A stretch of DNA of 64,000 nt from the NCBI GenBank assembly GCA_013152415.1, contig JAADGI010000009.1, positions 47,101-111,100 on the forward strand, given 5' to 3'. Source of the DNA: Gammaproteobacteria bacterium (GTDB taxonomy: Bacteria; Pseudomonadota; Gammaproteobacteria; HyVt-429). Made by a program: the position numbers and the translations under genes. Numbering within the stretch: position 1 is the stretch's first letter; each line of letters begins with the position of its first letter. Under the pieces are notes generated by a model that did not search any database, was not told where the DNA came from, and was given only the letters and a program-made list of their open reading frames with translations. This document shows, in pieces, positions 45,171 to 54,408 of this stretch.

Positions 45171-46688
45171 ATGGCAAACGAAAAACAAAGTGATACCCGT
45201 GATATCGCCAAGGGTGCACTAGTCAATTTCATTGGTGTTATAGCACGTAGCTCAAACATTATTCTGTTCATCGTGCTGGGCCGCCTCTACGGTGTCGAGA
45301 TCACCGGGATGTACATCCTGACCCGTGCCAGTATGGACGTAATTTCCAAACTCGGTATCCTCGGCCTGGATCGTGGCATCCTGACCTTGGCATCCCGCTA
45401 CCATGCGGAGGGTAAAGACGAAGATGTCTACCGGGTCATCGGCCAGGCCTTTTTTATCGGCGGTATCGCCTCTCTGATCGTGCTGATTGCCTTACAACTC
45501 TCTGCCGAAACTTTTGCCCTCGGATTTTTTAAAAACCCCGACTTACTGCTCCCCTTTCGTATAGTGGGCTTTGCCATACCAGTATGGATGTGCTCAGCCA
45601 TCTTTCTCTTTTCCACCCGCGCCATGCGCATCATGCACTATGAAGTCATCACCAAGAGCCTGGTTGAACCTCTTTCCATGCTGGCCCTGGCCACTGCCTT
45701 TTATTTTCTCGATGGGGGCATCGTCGGCCTGAGTATCGCCCTACTCATCTCACTCAGCCTTGGTGCCATCGTTTCCGCAAATCTATTTTCACGAGTGTTC
45801 TCCTTGAAGCGTGTTGGTGGTTATATTTTTCATAAACACCAACGAGGTGCTCTATTCCGATTTAGCGCCCCCATCGGGGTATACGATCTATTAAACCTGC
45901 TATTGCAACGCATGGACCTTTTCCTTGTCGGTCGTTTTATGCCGACTGCCACAGCGGGGATCTATGGTGTCGCACAAGAGGTGGCCAGCCCGTTAAAGTC
46001 AGCACGCCAAGCCTTTGACCCCATATTCATACCGGTGGTCTCTGCATCTTATCAACTGCGGGACAAGTCCAAGATGTTGCTTCAATATCAAAATGTGACC
46101 CGTTGGATATTATTGATCAATGCCGCCCTGCTAGGGTTCATGGTACTTGCAGCAGAGCCTGTCCTGAATATTTTTGGACAATCCTTTGGCAAAGGCGCCA
46201 CTGTGACTTATATATTGGCCACGGCTATCGTTCTTAATGGGGTCGCGGGTCTAGCCGAACTTTTTATACTCATTGACAAACCGTGGCTCAATCTGGTCAA
46301 TACTATTGGCACCATCATCATAAACGGTCTGTTGAGCCTCATCCTGATACCCCAATACGGTATTGTCGGTGCAGCCGTAGCCATCGTAATTTCATTCGCA
46401 TTCATGAACACAGCGCGCGTACTTGAGGTTAAATGGTTATATCAACTACAACCCTTCACTCGATTCCATGGCAAGGGGGTCGCTGCATTTGTGATTGCAT
46501 TGACGATCAGTTTAGTAACAAGGGATTGGCTATCGACATCCCTATGGATAGATTTGGCCTTTGGTTTTGCCTACCTGCCGCTGTATTTTACAGTATTATT
46601 GATGCTCGGTATGGCGGCTGAAGAAAAACGGGCGATACAGAAACTACGCTCCAAACTGGCTTTTGGAAGATCACGTAATACAAATTAA
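45171..46688 (+). CDS. Polysaccharide/lipid flippase (MATE/Wzx-like)
   Basis: A 505-residue protein with about 14 membrane segments (AKGALVNFIGVIARSSNIILF at the start; VLEVKWLYQLQPF near the end), typical of the MVF/Wzx oligosaccharide flippase superfamily. It begins 3 bases after the alcohol dehydrogenase stop, so it is the last gene of the EamA-GGDEF-ABM-ADH-flippase run. No glycosyltransferases lie nearby, so its substrate is unknown. Confidence 0.88.
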   Translation: MANEKQSDTRDIAKGALVNFIGVIARSSNIILFIVLGRLYGVEITGMYILTRASMDVISKLGILGLDRGILTLASRYHAEGKDEDVYRVIGQAFFIGGIASLIVLIALQLSAETFALGFFKNPDLLLPFRIVGFAIPVWMCSAIFLFSTRAMRIMHYEVITKSLVEPLSMLALATAFYFLDGGIVGLSIALLISLSLGAIVSANLFSRVFSLKRVGGYIFHKHQRGALFRFSAPIGVYDLLNLLLQRMDLFLVGRFMPTATAGIYGVAQEVASPLKSARQAFDPIFIPVVSASYQLRDKSKMLLQYQNVTRWILLINAALLGFMVLAAEPVLNIFGQSFGKGATVTYILATAIVLNGVAGLAELFILIDKPWLNLVNTIGTIIINGLLSLILIPQYGIVGAAVAIVISFAFMNTARVLEVKWLYQLQPFTRFHGKGVAAFVIALTISLVTRDWLSTSLWIDLAFGFAYLPLYFTVLLMLGMAAEEKRAIQKLRSKLAFGRSRNTN

Positions 46689-46719
46689 AGGATAAAAAAT
46701 CCTTACATTCAAAGCGCTT

Positions 46720-48534
46720 CTAGTTTTCGAAATGAATCCCGGGAACAACACGACGCACCTCTTGTGCAGTTGTCAGCCCCGTGCAAACCTTTTGCGCACC
46801 CATCTCACCCAAAGAACGCATACCATCCTTTAAGGCCTGTTTGCGTAACTTAGCTGTATCCACATTGGGCACCACCAACTCCTGTAACTGGGGCGTCATC
46901 TTCAGGATTTCATATATTCCAATCCGTCCCCTGAAACCGGTATGGTGACATTCATCACAACCCACCGGTTTATAAAATTTTAATGATTTTGAGGAGACTT
47001 TAGGTGGTGTAAGCCCAACCCAATCCACTTCATCCTGGTTGATGGATTTCTTACAGTAAGTACATAGCGTCCGCACTAATCTCTGGGCAACAACACCCAA
47101 CAGTACCGCGTTAATAAGGTAAGGCGGTACCCCAATATCCAGAGAACGGGTAATGGCCGAAGGGGCATCATTGGTGTGCAGAGTTGACAATACGATGTGC
47201 CCTGTCAATGATGCCTGAATGGCCATCTCTGCGGTTTCCAAGTCACGAATCTCACCTACCATGATGATGTCCGGGTCCTGGCGCAACAGATTACGCACAC
47301 CCACGGCAAAGTCCACACCAATACCTGGGTTAACCTGCATCTGGTTAAAACTGGACTCTACCATTTCGATAGGATCTTCAATGGTACAAACGTTGACCTC
47401 CGGTGTGGCCAGCTTGCGCATAGCGGTATACAGAGTGGTCGTCTTGCCAGACCCTGTCGGACCGGTGACCAGAATCATGCCATTGGGTTGACTCAACATA
47501 TTTTCCCAACGCTCCGTGTCGTGTCGAGTTAACCCTAACTGTCCAAAGCCACTCTGTACTACCGAGGGATCAAAAATACGCAGCACCATCTTTTCGCCGA
47601 ATGCAGTAGGCATAGTGGAAAGACGCAATTCGATCTCTTGCCCCGAGGGCGAACGCGTCTTCAGCCTCCCATCCTGGGGGCGGCGACGTTCTACCAGGTC
47701 CATTCGACCGATGACCTTTATTCGACTCGTGACTGCCGCCATCACTACAGGCGGAATTTCATTTACGAGATGAAGCGCACCGTCTATTCTGAATCGGATA
47801 TTGCCGCTTTCGCGCCGTGGCTCAAGATGGATATCGCTGGCACGTTGCTCAAAAGCATACTGTAGTAACCAGTCTACAAGGTTGACCACATGTCGATCAT
47901 CTGCATCAAGCTTATCTGTCTTGCCCAGCTCGATGAGTTGCTCCAGGTTGAGGACACCCTGTAGTGCGTCGGATCCAGTGGTGTTGGCCCCCCGTATAGA
48001 ACGACTGACACTGTAAAACTCTTTTAAAAACCGATCAATCTCACTTGGGTTGGCGACAACTCGTTCAATATCCCGCCGCAACAAGGGCGCCAGTTCTTTT
48101 TCCCAATCACGAGAAAAGGGTTGGGCCGTCGCAACCAGGATCTTTTCATCATCTACAGCGACCGGCAAAATATGATAGCGTGCCGCATAGGGATAAGAAA
48201 TCAAACTGGTGACGGCAGTGGTGTCTATCTTGAGGGGATCAATTCGGTAATATGCTAACTTGACACGGTCTGCCAACCAGCGCATGAGTCGTTCTTCTGT
48301 AAGAATATGGGAAGGGGTATCAGCACTCGACCACTGACGTGATGCAATAAGCGCAAGTGGATGTTCATCATCACCGGTCTTATCACCGAGCTTTCGGCGG
48401 GTAGAAATCAGAGTCTGCGCTTGTTCTCCGTAGACAATACCATCCACCACTAGGCCGCGCAGCACTTCCTCCAGCCCAAGCCGCTGACCACCTTTGTCGG
48501 TTAATACAGTTCCAGCATCCACAGATAACACCAT
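46720..48534 (-). CDS. GspE/PilB-family secretion ATPase
   Basis: A 604-residue ATPase with an N-terminal MshEN-like domain, then the type II secretion/pilus core: GPTGSGKTTTLYT (Walker A), Asp box TIEDPIE, RQDPDIIMVGEIRD (Walker B), LSTLHTNDAPSAI (His box), and a C-terminal zinc element (CTYCKK ... CDECHHTG). It drives pseudopilus or pilus assembly. No other secretion gene is adjacent, so the system it serves lies elsewhere. The start at 48534 is preceded by GAAGG; an upstream in-frame ATG at 48585 is possible. Confidence 0.93.
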   Translation of the reverse strand: MVLSVDAGTVLTDKGGQRLGLEEVLRGLVVDGIVYGEQAQTLISTRRKLGDKTGDDEHPLALIASRQWSSADTPSHILTEERLMRWLADRVKLAYYRIDPLKIDTTAVTSLISYPYAARYHILPVAVDDEKILVATAQPFSRDWEKELAPLLRRDIERVVANPSEIDRFLKEFYSVSRSIRGANTTGSDALQGVLNLEQLIELGKTDKLDADDRHVVNLVDWLLQYAFEQRASDIHLEPRRESGNIRFRIDGALHLVNEIPPVVMAAVTSRIKVIGRMDLVERRRPQDGRLKTRSPSGQEIELRLSTMPTAFGEKMVLRIFDPSVVQSGFGQLGLTRHDTERWENMLSQPNGMILVTGPTGSGKTTTLYTAMRKLATPEVNVCTIEDPIEMVESSFNQMQVNPGIGVDFAVGVRNLLRQDPDIIMVGEIRDLETAEMAIQASLTGHIVLSTLHTNDAPSAITRSLDIGVPPYLINAVLLGVVAQRLVRTLCTYCKKSINQDEVDWVGLTPPKVSSKSLKFYKPVGCDECHHTGFRGRIGIYEILKMTPQLQELVVPNVDTAKLRKQALKDGMRSLGEMGAQKVCTGLTTAQEVRRVVPGIHFEN

Positions 48535-48814
48535 CACACCTTCGTAAGCTATTCGATGACCCAAAGCTCGTGCGTTACACAACACCCTGAACTATATTCA
48601 TTACAGAGTAGTCCAGGACCCAGAAAGAGGAAGTCCATCTTCTCACCCTTGTGGCGAGTTCTTTGCCTGTCACGGTAACCCTAGACCCTAAAATTATAAT
48701 CCCTGGCAGCAAAATACAGAAAATTATTCTCCCTTTAGGCACTAAATCTACCCTCCTGGTGCCTTTTCCCAGATCACAGGCCCCATTAGACCGACTATAG
48801 GGCGGCCTTTAGAC

Positions 48815-49309
48815 CTAGGTTTTACGACGAAACAAGTCTCTACGCCGACTCACCAAGCGGTCGAGAAATAGCAAACCGTCCAGATGGTCAATTTCGTGCT
48901 GTACGGCACGGGCCTCATAACCTTCACACAAGTACTCCTGGCGTTCACCGAACTCATCCTGGGCCACCACTTGAATAGTCCTGGCACGCACCACATTGCC
49001 CGTGTAGTCCGGTACCGACATGCAGCCCTCCCGGCCCACCAAACTACCCTCGCTGACTACAATTTGTGGATTAACCAAAACCAATCGGCCATGGCTTGAG
49101 ATTTTTGGTTTACTGGAAACATCAACAATCACGATTCGCTGCAAGACATCTACCTGTGATGCAGCAATCCCCACCCCACCGGGTCCGGCGCGCATGGTCG
49201 CCTCCAGATCATCGACAAATTTGCACAGCTCCTTATCGAACACCGTCACCGCTTGTGATACGCGCGCCAAACGTGGGTCTGGATAGACCAGAATCTTAAG
49301 GACGGCCAT
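48815..49309 (-). CDS. def: Peptide deformylase
   Basis: A 164-residue deformylase with the three catalytic motifs: GVGIAASQ (motif 1), EGCMS (motif 2, metal-binding Cys) and QHEIDHLDG (motif 3). It removes the N-formyl group from nascent peptides. It lies 10 bases downstream of the ACT-domain gene on the same strand and is not next to fmt, as the housekeeping copy usually is, so it may be a second copy. The ATG 49309-49307 was chosen over an in-frame TTG at 49327. Confidence 0.93.
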   Translation of the reverse strand: MAVLKILVYPDPRLARVSQAVTVFDKELCKFVDDLEATMRAGPGGVGIAASQVDVLQRIVIVDVSSKPKISSHGRLVLVNPQIVVSEGSLVGREGCMSVPDYTGNVVRARTIQVVAQDEFGERQEYLCEGYEARAVQHEIDHLDGLLFLDRLVSRRRDLFRRKT

Positions 49310-49319
49310 GGATAGTACG

Positions 49320-49841
49320 TCAGGCAATCATAGTGTCAATGGGGGTAAGACGCACCTCTATGCCTTCAGCAACCAACGAATCGAGAGCCAACTCCAGGGG
49401 CTCTATCCCCTCAGCCGCTACACCTTCGACATGCATGATATAGATAGGCTCTTGCTCGGTGCCGGCAACATCAGATTCCAGGTCAAGAATATTCAACCCC
49501 GCCTCTGCCAAGACCTGGGTCACCTGGGCCACGATTCCCGGTCTATCCGCGCCATGTACCATCACACTCACGTCGGGAATCAGGTGTTCATGGAGATGGG
49601 CTTCAATCTCATCTACATGCAATTGTAATCCCAGCGCGTCTGCAGGTGCCTTTAACAGCTCGCCCAAGGTTTTTGCCTCCGCATCATGTTCAACCATCAG
49701 CATGATGCTAAAGTTACCCCCTAAACGCATCATTGACGCCTCTCCTAATTGGCAACCTCCCTGGTATAGCGCTTCACTTATGTGGGCCACTATACCTGGG
49801 CGATCCTTGCCTACAACTGTCACCATAAACCATTTTTTCAT
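49320..49841 (-). CDS. Tandem ACT-domain regulator (GcvR-like)
   Basis: A 173-residue protein of two ACT domains, each starting with a DRPGIV motif (VVGKDRPGIVAHISEALYQ and VHGADRPGIVAQVTQVLAE). It resembles GcvR, which inhibits the glycine-cleavage activator GcvA, but ligand and partner cannot be read from the sequence. ATG 49841 follows CAGGAG. The next gene (def) begins 10 bases on. Confidence 0.88.
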   Translation of the reverse strand: MKKWFMVTVVGKDRPGIVAHISEALYQGGCQLGEASMMRLGGNFSIMLMVEHDAEAKTLGELLKAPADALGLQLHVDEIEAHLHEHLIPDVSVMVHGADRPGIVAQVTQVLAEAGLNILDLESDVAGTEQEPIYIMHVEGVAAEGIEPLELALDSLVAEGIEVRLTPIDTMIA

Positions 49842-49931
49842 GACCGGGGTCTCCTGCACAGTTACGAGAGTATTGTATGCCTAAATTTTAAGGAATGCCT
49901 GGAAGACTTGGGGAGCCATCATACATATGAC

Positions 49932-50381
49932 TCACTGCCCAAATAATTCCTGCAGATAGGTGTTACGATTTTTTAAATAGGCATCACAAGGCAGCGTATT
50001 CCAGCTCATTAAACTATCGGCCAACTCACCGGGTTTTGGTTTTTTACTATGCCGTCGATACAAGACACAATGGCCCATCTCGTGAAAGAGATACATCTCT
50101 CTGCACACCGGCTCAATCTGCTGCCATAAATTCCGGTTAATGCTAATGTGCGGCGCCACAAGCGGCAAAATGTAACAGCTTGCTACCGCAGTTTCGGGAA
50201 TGGTGAGACCATATTCGATTTCCAGATGACGAATATGGAGGTCCCGACCATGCTCCTCGGCTGCCTGCTCAAAGGCTTTAACAAAGTGACCAAACTCACC
50301 AAATTTTAAAGAGGGGCCAACACAAGCAACCACGAACCCAGCCAGGAAAAATAATATAAAAGATCGATACCAAACCATCAC
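49932..50381 (-). CDS. Putative lipoprotein with HExxH metal-binding motif
   Basis: A 149-residue protein with a signal and lipobox (FILFFLAGFVVAC) and LFHEMGHC, a zincin-type HExxH, near residue 100. Beyond this motif I see no peptidase family; its small size resembles predicted membrane-associated metallopeptidases. It overlaps the PqiA-like gene upstream by 4 bases, so the two are cotranslated. Confidence 0.75.
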   Translation of the reverse strand: MMVWYRSFILFFLAGFVVACVGPSLKFGEFGHFVKAFEQAAEEHGRDLHIRHLEIEYGLTIPETAVASCYILPLVAPHISINRNLWQQIEPVCREMYLFHEMGHCVLYRRHSKKPKPGELADSLMSWNTLPCDAYLKNRNTYLQELFGQ

Positions 50382-50911
50382 TTCTTGTTTTCAGGGGAGT
50401 TCACAGCATTGGCCAAATGCACGACCACGGCGGTGATGACCATGGTCAACAGCACTGCTGCGGCAAAAGCATAAAGTCCGTAACGCATTTGCACATTGGC
50501 GATTGCGCCAAGTTTTACGGAGACCACCAGAATGGCCACGACAAATACATCTAACATAGACCACTTACCATAGATATGTACCCAGTGTAGATAGCGGTCG
50601 AGGGTGCTGTGATTTCCAGGTCTAAGGGAAACGAATTGATACAACAACTGTAGCTTTAAAAATGGCAAAAGGACACTAAAGCCGGTCACAATGATCACCA
50701 AAAACCAGAGCCTATCCTCGACCAGCTGGATGACACCGGTCAACACAGAAAAGGTATTCTCGACAATATAAAATTTTTCCAGAGTGATAATAGGGGAAAC
50801 CAACCCGACAAAAAGAAGCATCATATTAACCAGAAGCAGCAACCGCAGCCACCTTGCTTGCTTGGGGAATTGAGTCGATATCACTGCTTGGGCTGTGTGC
50901 ACTCTACTCAT
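50378..50911 (-). CDS. PqiA-domain membrane protein
   Basis: A 177-residue inner-membrane protein with four hydrophobic segments and one PqiA domain, including the hallmark GKWSMLDVFVVAILVVSVKLG. PqiA/LetA proteins work with MCE-domain lipid transporters; here only one PqiA domain and no MCE protein is present, and a HExxH lipoprotein follows. The 235 bases to the next gene show no feature. Confidence 0.85.
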   Translation of the reverse strand: MSRVHTAQAVISTQFPKQARWLRLLLLVNMMLLFVGLVSPIITLEKFYIVENTFSVLTGVIQLVEDRLWFLVIIVTGFSVLLPFLKLQLLYQFVSLRPGNHSTLDRYLHWVHIYGKWSMLDVFVVAILVVSVKLGAIANVQMRYGLYAFAAAVLLTMVITAVVVHLANAVNSPENKK

Positions 50912-51146
50912 TTACAGTTCACCTCTAAATCTGAGTACCCCACCCATAATGCCGAACGAATATGGATCAGATTCTTCACCACCACCAAATGTATTTCCAC
51001 GTCATCCTGGTAACGCAGGATGGAGATTGTAAAGGGGGTACTTCTCTACCCATAAATCCATTATCGATAATTCCTCAGCCTTAGGCCAGGTTAACGTATC
51101 AGCAGGGTTAGAGCTGTCGAGGTAACGGCTATCTGGGCATTTGTTA

Positions 51147-51779
51147 TCAGGGTCTTTGGGCTCGTAGGGCCACAAATGACCCCTCTCCATAGCCACTTTT
51201 CACTTCTGGTTTTGATTCTGCACCCACATCATCTGGCAGCAAGGCTTGGGAGAAATCAAAGCGTTTAAAATTTTTGTTTCCCAGTTTTTCTACAATCTCG
51301 TCAACACTATGAAACGAAGCATCTTTGTAAAATTTACTGATGCTTCTTTGCCTTTCATACTTCTTGCCCAAGATACTGAATTTTTCTATAAAACCGATCA
51401 CAACACACCCACCCGGCCTCAAGACCCTATAGAGTTCGGCAAATGCCTGCTCAAGTGACTCCAGGAAGCATACTGTTGTTACCATCAAGACGTGATCACA
51501 ACAATCGTTCTTCAAAGGCAACAGTTCAGCGCTGCCTCCAATTACTTTTATACCTCTTCTGGTTGCGAGTGCGGCCATGGCCGCCGAAGGTTCTATGCCA
51601 ATCCTTATCCCCAATGGACCTGCAAAACGCCCGGTACCCACCCCTATTTCAATACCTTCACCCGATTTTGGATACAGGGCTTCAATAGCTTTTAACTCTA
51701 GCTCAAATTCAAGCGCATGACCTTCAAACCACCGATCATAGTCCCTCACACTGATATCAAAGGCATCAGTCTTAGACAT
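51147..51779 (-). CDS. Class I SAM-dependent methyltransferase
   Basis: A 210-residue Methyltransf_11-type protein: motif I GIEIGVGTGRFAGPLG, later AELLPLKNDCCDHVLMVTTVCFLES and ELYRVLRPGGCVVIGFI. The start MSKTDAFDISVRDYDRWFEGH is typical, so ATG 51779 was chosen over a longer frame with a hydrophobic unrelated extension. The substrate is unknown. Confidence 0.9.
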   Translation of the reverse strand: MSKTDAFDISVRDYDRWFEGHALEFELELKAIEALYPKSGEGIEIGVGTGRFAGPLGIRIGIEPSAAMAALATRRGIKVIGGSAELLPLKNDCCDHVLMVTTVCFLESLEQAFAELYRVLRPGGCVVIGFIEKFSILGKKYERQRSISKFYKDASFHSVDEIVEKLGNKNFKRFDFSQALLPDDVGAESKPEVKSGYGEGSFVALRAQRP

Positions 51780-52008
51780 GACCCAAATATGTCGGCATAC
51801 TAACCTCAACAAGAAAATTATATTGATCACAGCAAACTGTGGGAGACACAACCCTCAGGAATTAAAATCCGCTTCCAGGTTAAAACTGCTCATCTATTGT
51901 ACCGGCAGGCATGAATAAAATCCCGATATCACCAATATTCCCACCATCCACTTCTTAATCAACAAACTCATTAGTAATTGAACTGCCGCAATAAATTACA
52001 TTCTTTTC

Positions 52009-52725
52009 ATGCTGCTCCCCCCTCTCACTAACGGCATTATCCACAAACGCTACAAGCGTTTTCTGGCCGACGTGGAGTTAGATTCTGGAGAGCAGGTCGT
52101 TGCCCATTGTCCCAACACAGGGGCCATGACCGGATGCTGGGAACCCGGCGCCAGGGTACAACTCAGTTATGCGGATAATCCCAAACGTAAATTGCAATGG
52201 ACCCTGGAGCGGGTAGACATGGGTGCTGGTTGGATAGGGGTCCATACTGGCCGCGCCAACCCGGTCATCGCTGAGGCCATCGAAACAGGCCTTATCCCCA
52301 CCCTCACCGGCTATCAGGGACTAAAGCGAGAAGTAACCTACACGCCACCGGGCCACCCCAAGTCTCGACTCGATATCTTTCTGACCCAAGGGGGCACCCA
52401 GGCAGAGGCCTTTGTAGAGATTAAAAATACCACTCTACTGGATAACGAGATTATTCGGTTCCCGGATGCAGTCACCGAGCGAGGCCTCAAACACCTCGAT
52501 GTTTTGCTGGCCGCAGTGCATTCGGGTTATCGTGGCGTGATCGTATTTGCGGTGAATCGCCCGGAAGGCAAGCACTTCGCACCCGCCAATGCCATAGATA
52601 AACGCTACGCCCAACGCCTTAAAGATGTCGTCGCCCAGGGTGTGGAGATTGTCGCCCCACGCATTCTCCACACCCCCACTGGCATGGAGGTCGTGGGGCT
52701 GGTGCCCATCGAGCTGGACGCCTGA
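52009..52725 (+). CDS. sfsA: SfsA family protein
   Basis: A 238-residue SfsA with an N-terminal OB-like domain (KRYKRFLADVEL, VAHCPNTGAMTG) and a nuclease-like C-terminal domain (SRLDIFLTQ, EAFVEIKNTTL, FPDAVTERGLKHL). E. coli SfsA was described as a sugar-fermentation stimulator that binds DNA; the conserved EIK and D residues suggest a nuclease fold. It is monocistronic, followed by a 364-base gap with a repeat element. Confidence 0.94.
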   Translation: MLLPPLTNGIIHKRYKRFLADVELDSGEQVVAHCPNTGAMTGCWEPGARVQLSYADNPKRKLQWTLERVDMGAGWIGVHTGRANPVIAEAIETGLIPTLTGYQGLKREVTYTPPGHPKSRLDIFLTQGGTQAEAFVEIKNTTLLDNEIIRFPDAVTERGLKHLDVLLAAVHSGYRGVIVFAVNRPEGKHFAPANAIDKRYAQRLKDVVAQGVEIVAPRILHTPTGMEVVGLVPIELDA

Positions 52726-52901
52726 GAGAACCGCAAAGCCTGGCACCCTGCTCAAAAGCCAAGAGGTCGCTATAATGGGCCCCAGGGTAAAGAGTAAAAT
52801 TGACGCCCCGGGTCATAAATAATCTTCTGGTAATGTACGCCTGCCAGGTGATACAAGACTGAAGCGTGAATGATAAACCGGATGGTGTGGCGCTTACATA
52901 A

Positions 52902-53065
52902 GGGCACTTCTATTAATCCCCTCTCCCTCCGGGAGAGGGCTAGGGTGAGGGGAGCAAACAAAGTTAATACACTGATTTTATTATCCCCTCATCCCAACCT
53001 TCTTCCGGAGGGACCTCGGTGCCCCCTCGTGGGGCAGAAGGAGTTATCGATTGATAGAAGTGCCC
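52902..53065. repeat. MITE-like element (copy C) with nested palindromic repeats
   Basis: Terminal inverted repeats GGGCACTTCTATTAAT (52902-52917) and ATTGATAGAAGTGCCC (53050-53065) match the ends of copy A with one mismatch. The right part (CCCCCTCGTGGGGCAGAAGG, 53022-53041) matches copy A's core. Between them lies an insertion with two CCCTCTCCC-type repeats in inverted orientation (52918-52952 and about 52984-53015). The element ends 24 bases before thyA and covers most of the 364-base gap. Confidence 0.75.
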
Positions 53066-53089
53066 ATAAAACACTAAAGGCCTCTTAAT

Positions 53090-53884
53090 GTGAAACAATA
53101 CTTAGATTTAGTGCGTCACGTGCGCGACAAGGGTGTACACAAGGAAGACCGCACCGGTACCGGCACGGTCAGTGTATTTGGCTACCAGATGCGTTTTGAT
53201 CTGGCACAAGGCTTTCCGCTCGTCACCACAAAAAAATTACACCTGCGTTCAATCATCCACGAACTGCTCTGGTTTCTACGCGGTGATACTAATGTTAAAT
53301 ATTTACATGACAACGGTGTCAGCATCTGGGACGAATGGGCAAATGAACAAGGTGAATTGGGACCCATATACGGCTATCAATGGCGTTCCTGGCCCACACC
53401 GAATGGTGCACACATTGATCAAATCAGCCAGGTGGTCGAGCAAATAAAGGCCCACCCGGACTCACGGCGCATTATTGTCAGCGCCTGGAACGTGGGTGAG
53501 ATCGAGCGCATGGCCCTGCCGCCCTGCCACGCCTTCTTTCAGTTCTACGTGGCCAACGGCCGCTTGTCTTGTCAGCTCTATCAACGCAGTGCAGACATCT
53601 TTCTGGGTGTGCCCTTTAACATCGCCTCCTACGCCTTGTTGACCATGATGATGGCCCAGGTCTGCAATTTAACCCCGGGAGACTTTGTCCATACCCTGGG
53701 GGACGCCCATCTCTATCTCAATCATCTCGAACAAACCGACGAACTGTTGTCCCGCACACCCTACCCGCTGCCCACCATGGAGCTGAATCAATCCATTCAG
53801 GATATTTTCGCATTCAGGTTCGAAGATTTTGGGTTAATGGGTTATGAGTGTCATCCACCCATCAAGGCACCGGTGGCCGTTTAG
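53090..53884 (+). CDS. thyA: Thymidylate synthase
   Basis: A 264-residue ThyA, the same length as E. coli. Landmarks include the folate and dUMP site ([12 protein letters not shown] with the nucleophilic Cys, [27 protein letters not shown]). It converts dUMP to dTMP. The start is GTG at 53090 ([24 protein letters not shown]), immediately after a repeat element, so expression may depend on promoter sequences in that element. folA follows 23 bases on. Confidence 0.97.
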   Translation: MKQYLDLVRHVRDKGVHKEDRTGTGTVSVFGYQMRFDLAQGFPLVTTKKLHLRSIIHELLWFLRGDTNVKYLHDNGVSIWDEWANEQGELGPIYGYQWRSWPTPNGAHIDQISQVVEQIKAHPDSRRIIVSAWNVGEIERMALPPCHAFFQFYVANGRLSCQLYQRSADIFLGVPFNIASYALLTMMMAQVCNLTPGDFVHTLGDAHLYLNHLEQTDELLSRTPYPLPTMELNQSIQDIFAFRFEDFGLMGYECHPPIKAPVAV

Positions 53885-53907
53885 GGGCGCGGACCCCGGC
53901 ATTCGAA

Positions 53908-54408
53908 ATGACCGAAAAACCTGTTATCTCATTGATTGCGGCCATGACCCATAACCGTGTCATCGGCATCGAAAACCGCCTGCCCTGGAAACTACCCTCG
54001 GACATGCGTTGGTTCCGCCAACACACCCTGGGCAAACCCATCGTCATGGGACGCAAGACCTTTGAGTCCTTCGGTGCCAAACCGCTGCCGGGGCGAATGA
54101 ATATTATCGTCAGCCGTGATAAAGCCTATCAGGCCGATGGCTGTACTGTCGTCCACTGCGTAGACGAAGCCCTTAAAGCCGCAGGAGCAGTTAAAGAAAT
54201 AATGATCATTGGCGGGGCGTCTTTCTATGATCAACTATTGCCCCAGGCACAACGCCTCTACCTGACCTATGTAGACACAGATATAAAGGGAGATGCCTGG
54301 TTTCCACAGCTAGACAACGCCCATTGGCAAGAAGTGAAACGCATCAAAAACCTCAAGGACGAAAAAAACCCCTATGATCATGAGTTCGTGATACTGGAAC
54401 GGGTCTGA
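53908..54408 (+). CDS. folA: Dihydrofolate reductase
   Basis: A 166-residue DHFR with VISLIAAMTHNRVIGIENRLPWKLPSDMRWF, PIVMGRKTFES, and IMIIGGASFYDQLLP. It regenerates tetrahydrofolate used by ThyA. ATG 53908 opens the canonical N-terminus; the longer reading overlaps thyA. Its last 31 bases overlap the 3' end of the convergent membrane-protein gene. Confidence 0.96.
   Translation: MTEKPVISLIAAMTHNRVIGIENRLPWKLPSDMRWFRQHTLGKPIVMGRKTFESFGAKPLPGRMNIIVSRDKAYQADGCTVVHCVDEALKAAGAVKEIMIIGGASFYDQLLPQAQRLYLTYVDTDIKGDAWFPQLDNAHWQEVKRIKNLKDEKNPYDHEFVILERV

Noticed and set aside
51002..51196. A 64-residue minus-strand ORF at the end of the methyltransferase gene
   Set aside because: It overlaps the methyltransferase 3' end, has no ribosome-binding site and no recognisable family.
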